This document shows, in pieces, positions 1 to 4,753 of a stretch of 5,764 nt of DNA (within the stretch, counting starts at the first letter, position 1; each line of letters starts with the position of its first letter). Origin of the DNA: an uncultured Ilumatobacter sp. (GTDB lineage Bacteria > Actinomycetota > Acidimicrobiia > Acidimicrobiales > Ilumatobacteraceae). A model generated the notes under the pieces. It was not told the DNA's origin and searched no databases. It saw nothing but the letters and a program-made list of their open reading frames with translations. The translations under genes were made by a program, and so were the position numbers. The DNA lies in NCBI GenBank assembly GCA_937891565.1, contig CALAHA010000398.1, positions 1 through 5,764 on the forward strand, written 5' to 3'.

Positions 1-695
1 TGACCGATGGCTGCGTCTGCTGCAGCCTGATCGACGGCTTCGGCGCCGCGTTCGACCAGCTCCGCGCCCGCGACGTCCCGCCCGACCATGTGGTCGTCGA
101 ACTGAGCGGCGTCGCTGACCCCGACCGCATGACGCCATGGGGCAACTCGGCCGGATTCATCCTCGACGGTGTGGTCGTCGTGGTCGCAGCCGACCAACTC
201 GGCGCCGAACATCTTGCAGGCCCAGCCCGAGACGCGATCGACAGCCAGATCAGCAAAGCTGATCTCCTCATGCTGTCCAAGACCGACATCGTCGAGCCGC
301 ACGTCGCCGACACGGCGCGCCGCCGCCTCGCCGAGCTTGCCCCCGACACGCCCGTCTTCGAGCCCGCCGGTAACGCTGTTGCTGCTGGCCGCTTTCTGTC
401 ACTCGGTGGCCGCCGCCCCGAAGGCCCGGCAGCAACTGCGACCCCCTCATTGTTCGACGCACACGAAGTGCACACGGTGCCGTTCCCCGAGATGGCCGAT
501 GCGGCCGCGGTCGAAGCCGCTGTGCGAGCAGCGCTCGGGCAGTACGAGCGAGTCGTGCGCGCCAAAGGAATTGCGGCCAGCGCCGATGGCGAACTCCACC
601 TCGTGCAGGTGGTCGGCAGCCGCATCGAAATCGACCCGCTGCCGATGTCGGAGTTCGCGGCCCCGACCGCGCTCACGATCATCACCCTCCACTAG
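1..695 (+). CDS. COG0523 / CobW-family GTPase, metallochaperone type (5' end outside window)
   Basis: The reading frame is open from base 3, so the N-terminus with the Walker A (GxxGxGKT) P-loop lies left of the window. About 230 residues are visible. They begin almost at once with GCVCC, the CxCC metal-binding motif of COG0523 proteins (bases 12-23). Next comes VVELSGVADP (residues 31-40), equivalent to the family's E-(S/T)-(S/T)-G-x-A-x-P segment. The usual Q-I-x-x-A-D helix leads to SKTD (residues 92-95), the guanine-specificity NKxD variant. The last ~75 residues, including RAKG (186-189), resemble the CobW C-terminal domain. Family members use GTP hydrolysis to deliver or insert metals (Zn, Co, Ni, Fe) into client proteins in the cytoplasm; the metal and client cannot be read here. 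There is no His-rich tract, so it is not the His-rich subtype. GTG at 90 is internal and not the start. Stop TAG at 693. Family call is firm, function only general. Confidence 0.9.
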   Translation, partial: TDGCVCCSLIDGFGAAFDQLRARDVPPDHVVVELSGVADPDRMTPWGNSAGFILDGVVVVVAADQLGAEHLAGPARDAIDSQISKADLLMLSKTDIVEPHVADTARRRLAELAPDTPVFEPAGNAVAAGRFLSLGGRRPEGPAATATPSLFDAHEVHTVPFPEMADAAAVEAAVRAALGQYERVVRAKGIAASADGELHLVQVVGSRIEIDPLPMSEFAAPTALTIITLH

Positions 696-758
696 CGCGC
701 TGGCTGCCCCGTCGGCCCGCTCTCCGCTGGCTCGGTTGTTGTTTCGTAGTATCAGGGC
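696..758. other. Short intergenic spacer between the GTPase and dehydrogenase genes
   Basis: This 63-base gap contains an AGCGCGCT palindrome at the end of the upstream gene (694-701), two copies of GCTGGCT (699-705 and 726-732), and the candidate -10 hexamer for the dehydrogenase. I see no hairpin followed by a T-run, so readthrough from the GTPase gene cannot be excluded. Confidence 0.5.
747..752 (+). promoter_or_regulatory. Candidate -10 element for a leaderless dehydrogenase mRNA
   Basis: TAGTAT fits the actinobacterial TANNNT -10 pattern and ends 6 nt before ATG 759. Transcription could therefore begin at the A of the start codon, giving a leaderless mRNA. No -35-like hexamer sits at 16-18 nt spacing; TTGTTG at 736-741 is too close. 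The competing reading is that AGGG (754-757) is a Shine-Dalgarno sequence for a second ATG at 765, with 7 nt spacing. Confidence 0.4.
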
Positions 759-1634
759 ATGAACATGCTCCTGGTCGACAGTGGTGAAGACGACAGCTGG
801 ATCGTCGAACTCACCCGCCACCTGCCCGATTTCGACGTCCGCAGGTCGGGCGACAATGTCGATCCTGGCGCCGTCACCCATGTCGCCATGTGGCGCCTTC
901 CGGCCGAGCAGCTCGCCGCGATGGCGAACCTCGAAGCGATCTGCACGATGGGTGCCGGCTTCGACCACCTCGACCTCGATGCGCTCCCTGATGTTCCGAT
1001 CGTCCGGCTCGTCGATCCGGCAATGGCGAACGACATAGCGCTCTACGTGTTGAGTTGGGTGATCCATTTCCAGCGTGACTTCGACCGGTTCATCACCAAT
1101 CAACCGGCGGCAACGTGGCGCGGCGACGTCGCACCGGTGTTTCAGCGTGACTACACGGTCGGGGTGTTCGGCGCTGGTGCGATTGGCCAGGTCGTGCTCG
1201 ACACGTGTGCCCACCACGGGTTTGCGACCCTCGGCTGGTCGCGTTCGAAGCACGACCGGCCGATCGACCAGTTCTTTACCGACTGCGACATTGTCGTCGA
1301 CCTGGTTCCGCTCTCTGCAGCTACCCGTGGCGTGATCGGTGCTGCCGAACTGACGGCTCTGGGCGACGGCGTTTTGATCAACGTCGGCCGCGGCGCGACC
1401 GTCGACACAGCGGCGCTCCTCGACGCGCTCGATGGCCAACTACGCGCCGCAGTTTTGGACGTGTTCGATGTTGAACCGTTGCCCGCCGACTCGCTGCTGT
1501 GGAGCCACGACAAGGTGACCGTGACGCCCCATATTGCCGGGCGTTCTGACCCGGTGACCGCCGCGCCAATCATCGCGGCGAGCATCGCAGAACTGCGCAG
1601 CGGATCATTTCCCGCCGCCACCATTTTGCGCTGA
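759..1634 (+). CDS. D-2-hydroxyacid dehydrogenase, GhrA-like (glyoxylate/hydroxypyruvate reductase type)
   Basis: A complete 291-residue member of the NAD(P)-dependent D-2-hydroxyacid dehydrogenase family. The substrate-binding part includes W45 and GAGFDHL (65-71), as in E. coli GhrA. The Rossmann domain starts with GVFGAGAIG (GxGxxG at 138-143). The catalytic set is in place: R211 in NVGRG, E239 in DVFDVEPLP, H258 in TPHIAG. WSRS (160-163) after the second strand matches the GhrA WSR motif, whose Arg favours NADPH. Known family members reduce glyoxylate to glycolate and hydroxypyruvate to D-glycerate in the cytosol; the natural substrate here is an inference. It is slightly shorter than GhrA (312 residues). 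The start is ATG 759, or ATG 765, which lies 7 nt after AGGG. It lies 63 nt after the GTPase gene and converges on the cupredoxin gene with an 18-nt gap. The family is certain; exact substrate is not. Confidence 0.92.
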   Translation: MNMLLVDSGEDDSWIVELTRHLPDFDVRRSGDNVDPGAVTHVAMWRLPAEQLAAMANLEAICTMGAGFDHLDLDALPDVPIVRLVDPAMANDIALYVLSWVIHFQRDFDRFITNQPAATWRGDVAPVFQRDYTVGVFGAGAIGQVVLDTCAHHGFATLGWSRSKHDRPIDQFFTDCDIVVDLVPLSAATRGVIGAAELTALGDGVLINVGRGATVDTAALLDALDGQLRAAVLDVFDVEPLPADSLLWSHDKVTVTPHIAGRSDPVTAAPIIAASIAELRSGSFPAATILR

Positions 1635-1652
1635 TCGCGGACGAGGAGAGCG

Positions 1653-2078
1653 CTACTCGTTGACGGTGAAACTGGAACGTTGCCCGCGTGACAGGTGGTC
1701 GTCGATGTCGCAGATCAGTTGGTAGACGCCAGGCTCTTCGAAGCTCACGACGACCTCACCCGAGCCGCCAGGCGCGACCCGCTCGATCCGGTCGATCAGC
1801 CGACCGTTGGCATCGAGCAACTGCATCTCATGGTCCAGTGTCCCGTTGTTGGTCAACGTGAGACGGACAGTCGTTCCGGACACAATCTCCGTCGTTGGGT
1901 CGGCGCCGAACTGGTACTCCGTTGCGGTGAAGTCGACCGTTTGGCTGATCGTGGCCGGTTCGTCTGCCGACCCGCACGCCGCCAGGCCGAACGATGCCAA
2001 GCCGACTGATGCCAACGCCGTCAACCGAAGCATGGAGGCCCGACGGGGATTCGTTACAGACAGTGAACGAAGGCGCAT
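1653..2078 (-). CDS. Exported lipoprotein with a cupredoxin-like (type-1 copper) domain
   Basis: A 141-residue protein from ATG 2078. The N-terminus carries several Arg residues, then a hydrophobic stretch ending in the lipobox LAAC with Cys35, so it should be exported and lipid-anchored outside the membrane. The mature part is one Greek-key beta domain: FTATEYQF, VRLTLTNNG, LDHEMQLL, a PGGSGEV turn, then GVYQLICDIDDH and a final FTV strand. Predicted copper ligands are H83, C123 and H128, spaced as in plastocyanin and amicyanin-like domains (C-x4-H). The position of the usual axial Met (C+10) is Gln133. Possible roles are periplasmic electron transfer or copper binding; no partner is adjacent. 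ATG 2078 is chosen because a good promoter sits directly upstream, suggesting a leaderless mRNA. The frame stays open to ATG 2135, and ATG 2033 would still leave a short signal peptide. Fold call is good; copper binding is a prediction. Confidence 0.82.
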   Translation of the reverse strand: MRLRSLSVTNPRRASMLRLTALASVGLASFGLAACGSADEPATISQTVDFTATEYQFGADPTTEIVSGTTVRLTLTNNGTLDHEMQLLDANGRLIDRIERVAPGGSGEVVVSFEEPGVYQLICDIDDHLSRGQRSSFTVNE

Positions 2079-2085
2079 AAAAATG

Positions 2086-2114
2086 ACCGTAGGTCCGATC
2101 GAAGCGAACCTCAA
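2086..2114 (-). promoter_or_regulatory. Candidate promoter of the cupredoxin gene, leaderless arrangement
   Basis: Read on the - strand, TTGAGG (2114-2109) matches four of six bases of the TTGACA -35 consensus. It is followed by a 17-nt spacer and TACGGT (2091-2086), which fits TANNNT. Seven bases then separate the -10 from ATG 2078, so the start codon itself is the expected transcription start. No Shine-Dalgarno sequence precedes ATG 2078; the intervening bases are CATTTTT. This supports the chosen start and independent expression from the phosphoesterase gene upstream. Confidence 0.5.
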
Positions 2115-2120
2115 ATTCGC
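2104..2120. repeat. Inverted repeat GCGAA-N7-TTCGC around the cupredoxin -35
   Basis: GCGAA (2104-2108) and TTCGC (2116-2120) are perfect inverted 5-mers separated by seven bases that contain the proposed -35 hexamer. The position would suit a dimeric regulator. The arms are short, so chance is a real alternative. There is no T-run that would make it a terminator. Confidence 0.3.
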
Positions 2121-2125
2121 CTGCG

Positions 2126-2139
2126 GTTTAAACAATTGT
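2126..2139. repeat. Overlapping AT-rich palindromes between the phosphoesterase and cupredoxin genes
   Basis: GTTTAAAC (2126-2133) and ACAATTGT (2132-2139) are two perfect 8-base palindromes sharing two bases. They form the most AT-rich patch of this intergenic region and lie 12-25 bases upstream of the proposed cupredoxin -35. A regulator-binding site or UP-like element is possible, but nothing identifies a factor. Confidence 0.35.
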
Positions 2140-2173
2140 CGTCAGTCGCTTCTGCAAACACCGCACCGCAGCA

Positions 2174-3181
2174 TTACCGGAGGGCGATGTTGAAACAGCG
2201 GTCGCCCAGCGCACCGAGCGCGTAGGCGGCATAGTCGACGCCGTCGGCGGCGTAGAGCGTCCGACATTGCTCGCTCCATGCAAGCGCTTCAGGCGACGAC
2301 ATTCGATGCACGACCTGCATGACGCCGCCCTCGTAGACGCGGTACTCGGCCCACGTGCCGGGGAAGTCTTTGGTGCAGCCGATCTCGATCGTCGGGACAC
2401 CCGAAGCAGTCATCGTGCGAACCCGGTGGCGATGTGTGTGGCCTGCCGTGTAAGCAATGAGCTGGGGGCAGCGAGCAGCGACCCCATCGAGCAGGTCGCT
2501 CCCGTCGGGATGCAGACCGAAGTACGTATCGCTGCGCCGGCCGCTGGCCTCGCCGACCCACTGTTGGTGGTGGCCCATCGCAATCACTGGCGATGGCGAG
2601 TTGCTGCAATGGTCGGCGAGCCACTCCATCTGGGTGGCCGTGACCTGCCCGGTGGTCTCACCCGGTATTGCCGTGTCGAGCAGCGCGACGTTCACCCCTG
2701 GGAGCTGGATCCACTGGTCGCCGGAATAGCTGGCTTGGTGCTGGTAGCTGTCGTGGTTGCCGCGAACAACGTGCAAGCGATCGCCGAACGGATCGCGGTA
2801 ACACGCTTCGAACGCTGCCCACTCTTGAGGACGCCCGTCGACGGACAAATCGCCCTTCACGATGAGCGCCGCGACGCCGAGCGCGTTGATCTCGGCCGCA
2901 GCAGCCTGGTTCATCACCTCGGGGTACGGCTCTGCACCCTCGGCGACACGCTGCACCGGGCCGGTCGAATGCTCGCCGAGTCGGCCTGCTTCGACCTCGC
3001 CGAAGTGCACGTCGTTGACCGTGGCGAACCGACAGAGCAGCGAACCGGCCGGCCGGGCCAGCGTTCGGACCTGCACGCCATCAAGATCGTGTTCGGTGTC
3101 TGGGGCCAGATCCGTATACCTGCGTACTTTCGCACCGTCGTGAATGACGACCAGGTCGTCGGCAACCGTCGTGATCTCCAT
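2174..3181 (-). CDS. Calcineurin-like metallophosphoesterase with a short N-terminal beta extension
   Basis: A 335-residue protein from ATG 3181. The dinuclear-metal signature motifs are all present in order: NDVHFG (D57, H59), KGDLSVDG (D111), RGNHD (N142, H143), MGHH (H204/H205) and GHTHRH (H248, H250). This resembles the CpdA/GpdQ-like class III phosphodiesterases, which hydrolyse phosphomono- or diesters with Fe/Mn/Zn; the substrate cannot be told. Residues 1-50 precede the catalytic domain and contain DLAPDTEHDLDGVQVRTL, reminiscent of the Fn3-like strand pair before PhoD or purple acid phosphatase domains. There is no signal peptide, so it is probably cytosolic. The start follows the upstream RDD stop by 16 nt; GAGGA lies 13 nt before the ATG, which is long, and in-frame TTG 3190 has it 4 nt away, so TTG is a serious alternative. 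Stop TAA. Probably cotranscribed with the RDD gene. Confidence 0.9.
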   Translation of the reverse strand: MEITTVADDLVVIHDGAKVRRYTDLAPDTEHDLDGVQVRTLARPAGSLLCRFATVNDVHFGEVEAGRLGEHSTGPVQRVAEGAEPYPEVMNQAAAAEINALGVAALIVKGDLSVDGRPQEWAAFEACYRDPFGDRLHVVRGNHDSYQHQASYSGDQWIQLPGVNVALLDTAIPGETTGQVTATQMEWLADHCSNSPSPVIAMGHHQQWVGEASGRRSDTYFGLHPDGSDLLDGVAARCPQLIAYTAGHTHRHRVRTMTASGVPTIEIGCTKDFPGTWAEYRVYEGGVMQVVHRMSSPEALAWSEQCRTLYAADGVDYAAYALGALGDRCFNIALR

Positions 3182-3197
3182 GTTGTTCAACGTGTCC

Positions 3198-3773
3198 TCA
3201 CGTACGCACGACGATGGAACCAACAACCTTGTCGTGCCAGGTCTGCTGCTTGTCGTCCCACAGCATCCAGAGGTAGCCGAGGTAAAAGATCTGCCCTGAG
3301 ATCGCCCCGGCGAAGAGCACTCGACCGAGGGCCCTACCGAAGCCGAGCGGCTCGCCTGTCATCTCGCCGACAACCTTCATACCGACGATTTTCCGGCCCC
3401 AAGTCTGTCCGGTCTTGCCAAGCGCTCGGACGTACAGCACGAAGACGAACAAGAGCGCCACCAAGATCAACCCGACTGCACCGGCGATGGCCCCGCCCCT
3501 CGAACTGTCACTGGGGCAAACGATCTCGTCATTGAACGTGACGCAATCACGCAGCGATGAGAAGATCAGCGCGACGCCGGGAATCACCAGGGCAGTCACG
3601 AGCAGGCCGTAGAGGAGAGAGTCGAGCAGCCACGCACCAAGACGCGCGCCGAACTCGGCACGAGCCCCGCCAAGGTTCGGCATTGGCGAATACGCCTGGT
3701 AACCGGGTGGAGGCGCACCCTGATATGGCGGCGGTGGGTTCGATCCGAGTGGAGGGTCGAAGGGCGACGTCAT
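3198..3773 (-). CDS. RDD family membrane protein with Pro-rich N-terminus (second of two)
   Basis: A 191-residue membrane protein. Residues 1-35 are Pro/Gly/Tyr-rich (PPPPYQGAPPPGYQ) and likely cytoplasmic. The RDD domain begins at FGARLGAWLLD (R44, D51) and has three predicted membrane segments at about 46-70, 94-115 and 152-172. It ends with TWHDKVVGSIVVR, whose D181 is the second conserved Asp. The hydrophilic segment between the first two membrane spans holds C77 and C86, which could form a disulfide on the outer face. Between spans two and three lies GKTGQTWGRKIVGMKVV, typical of the family. RDD proteins are mostly uncharacterised; transport roles have been proposed for some. ATG 3773 has GGAG directly abutting it rather than at normal spacing, so the start is somewhat uncertain; ATG 3683 would drop the Pro-rich tail. 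It lies 51 nt after the epsilon gene. Confidence 0.9.
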   Translation of the reverse strand: MTSPFDPPLGSNPPPPYQGAPPPGYQAYSPMPNLGGARAEFGARLGAWLLDSLLYGLLVTALVIPGVALIFSSLRDCVTFNDEIVCPSDSSRGGAIAGAVGLILVALLFVFVLYVRALGKTGQTWGRKIVGMKVVGEMTGEPLGFGRALGRVLFAGAISGQIFYLGYLWMLWDDKQQTWHDKVVGSIVVRT

Positions 3774-3779
3774 CTCCGT

Positions 3780-3803
3780 AGTGTCGCAGATACACGTGAC
3801 ACT
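3780..3803. repeat. Inverted repeat AGTGTC-N12-GACACT before the downstream RDD gene
   Basis: AGTGTC (3780-3785) and GACACT (3798-3803) form perfect 6-base inverted arms with a 12-base centre, ending 6 bases before ATG 3773 on the - strand. A second possible stem, TGTCGC (3782-3787) with GCGACA (3808-3813), uses overlapping bases, so the two cannot form together. It could be an operator or an mRNA hairpin near the ribosome site; chance is not excluded. Confidence 0.3.
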
Positions 3804-3824
3804 CGCCGCGACAGCGATGCCGGA

Positions 3825-4052
3825 TCAGCGCCAGGGGCGCGAGCGGCGAATCGGGGTGGGCTGTGCCCAGCTCCGACTGCTGAAACGCCACGAGGTGTTG
3901 CGCGGCTCGCTGACCGGGCCCAGGGTTGCAGCCTTCGGCCACAACACTTCAGTGGCCGCGACGATTGCTGCAGCTTCTTCGTCGGTCGGGGCCGGCGACA
4001 TCGTGATGTTCACGTGCGTGATCTTATTGAGCCGATTTGCTGTCGGGCGCAT
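3825..4052 (-). CDS. accE: Acyl-CoA carboxylase epsilon-like subunit
   Basis: A small protein of 75 residues from ATG 4052. Its core, VNITMSPAPTDEEAAAIVAA (14-33), matches the epsilon-subunit pattern of a short beta strand, then P-T-x-E-E and an Ala-rich helix. The tail is Trp/Arg-rich (SWRFSSRSWAQP, then RRSRPW), also typical of this family. In actinobacteria the epsilon subunit binds the carboxyltransferase (AccD) and stabilises or activates the alpha-beta complex. The location one gene downstream of accD supports the call. The start is unsure: ATG 4052 overlaps the RDD gene by 29 nt, while GTG 4013 begins 10 nt after the RDD stop and keeps the whole core, and ATG 4001 would cut into the first strand. 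None has a clear Shine-Dalgarno sequence. The call rests on motif pattern and neighbourhood; similarity in this family is low by nature. Confidence 0.75.
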   Translation of the reverse strand: MRPTANRLNKITHVNITMSPAPTDEEAAAIVAATEVLWPKAATLGPVSEPRNTSWRFSSRSWAQPTPIRRSRPWR

Positions 4053-4734
4053 TGTCGGTCGATGGGTCGTCGTGGACCGACCAGGATTCTCTGGTCGGGC
4101 GAGTGACGATGCTGCCAGCGAATTGGTCGTGGAACGATCGGCGTTGCGAGTTGGTGAAGGCCAAGATGAAGCCGAGGAGCAAGACCGGCGAGATCAGCGC
4201 TCGGATCAGGAATCGACTTGCAGCGCGACTGCGATCTAGCAGGTTGCCGCTTGTTACGTCGACGACCTTGGTGTTGGTGACGCGGTTGCCAATCCACTGG
4301 CCCGACGCCGACACGGCCGAGCTGTACCACCATGCGGCGAGCAGTAGCCCAACCATGGCGATGAGAATGCCGCTGAATCGGAGCGCCCCTGAGCCGAGCG
4401 CCAAGACTGCGAAACCCGGAGCGAGGGCTGCGATGGTCACGACGGAATCGATGAGGAACCCGGCGAACCGGGTACCGATCGATGCGAACTCCGGATTGAA
4501 GTTGATGGCGCCGGACGATTCGATCGCAACGGGGCCAAGGCCTTTCGGACGTTCGGCATCGCTCGGATCGGTCAGTTTGGCGCCAATGCCTGGAATGTCA
4601 GCGCCGCTGCCTTCGCCAATTTGGCGGAGCAGGTCATCGAGGTCGGTGGCAGGTCGTGCAGCGGCCGGTGGTGGTGGTGCCGGTGGTGCCGGTGGTGGTG
4701 ACCCCGGCTTTCTCGGCGGTTCCGTATTGCTCAC
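4024..4734 (-). CDS. RDD family membrane protein with long Pro-rich N-terminus (first of two)
   Basis: A 236-residue protein from GTG 4734. Residues 6-28 are strongly Pro/Ala-rich, followed by an acidic linker (DLDDLLRQIGEG) and about 50 polar residues. The RDD domain starts near 82 with IGTRFAGFLID (R89, D96) and has three predicted membrane segments (about 91-114, 120-141, 175-195). The conserved closing motif is SFHDQFAGSIVTR (D203), very like the one in the other RDD protein here. SGQWIGNRVTNTKVVDV lies between spans two and three. A 25-residue hydrophilic tail follows. The loop between spans one and two is short and has no Cys. GTG 4734 is chosen because it lies 19 nt after the carboxylase stop; the frame extends to ATG 4827, but that would overlap the carboxylase by 74 nt and add a Cys-rich, unfamily-like leader. 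Stop TAA. Function unknown. Confidence 0.88.
   Translation of the reverse strand: MSNTEPPRKPGSPPPAPPAPPPPAAARPATDLDDLLRQIGEGSGADIPGIGAKLTDPSDAERPKGLGPVAIESSGAINFNPEFASIGTRFAGFLIDSVVTIAALAPGFAVLALGSGALRFSGILIAMVGLLLAAWWYSSAVSASGQWIGNRVTNTKVVDVTSGNLLDRSRAASRFLIRALISPVLLLGFILAFTNSQRRSFHDQFAGSIVTRPTRESWSVHDDPSTDNAPDSKSAQ
4666..4700. repeat. GGT/GCC-rich low-complexity tract coding the Pro-rich segment
   Basis: On the + strand this stretch is built from repeated GGTGGTG and GGTGCC units. Read in the RDD gene on the - strand these are CCA/CCG/GCA/GCC codons for the PPAPPAPPPP segment. It is a simple codon repeat that may vary in length between strains, not a mobile repeat. Confidence 0.6.
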
Positions 4735-4753
4735 GGCGCTCGTTGCCCGTCGA

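Noticed and set aside
699..732. Two GCTGGCT copies between the GTPase and dehydrogenase genes
   Set aside because: A 7-base direct repeat 27 bases apart in GC-rich DNA is expected by chance and has no linked feature.
447..1439. Long open frame on the - strand opposite the GTPase 3' end and the dehydrogenase
   Set aside because: It is Arg/Asp/His-rich with no recognisable domain and lies antisense to two well-supported genes; typical of open antisense frames in GC-rich DNA.
1641..1660. Possible bidirectional terminator between the convergent genes (ACGAG ... CTCGT)
   Set aside because: Only a 5-bp stem with a 10-base loop, partly inside the cupredoxin coding end, and no T-run on either side.
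1..2078. Idea that the COG0523 GTPase and the cupredoxin form a metal-homeostasis cluster
   Set aside because: They are on opposite strands, separated by a dehydrogenase, and share no visible regulatory site; copper is not a usual COG0523 metal.
2267..3535. 422-codon open frame on the + strand
   Set aside because: It is the antisense of the metallophosphoesterase, whose metal motifs are complete, and runs into the RDD gene. Composition is Arg-rich with no family signal.
3781..4239. 152-codon + strand frame across the epsilon gene and the RDD 3' end
   Set aside because: No recognisable domain, and the opposite strand carries the epsilon-subunit pattern next to accD.
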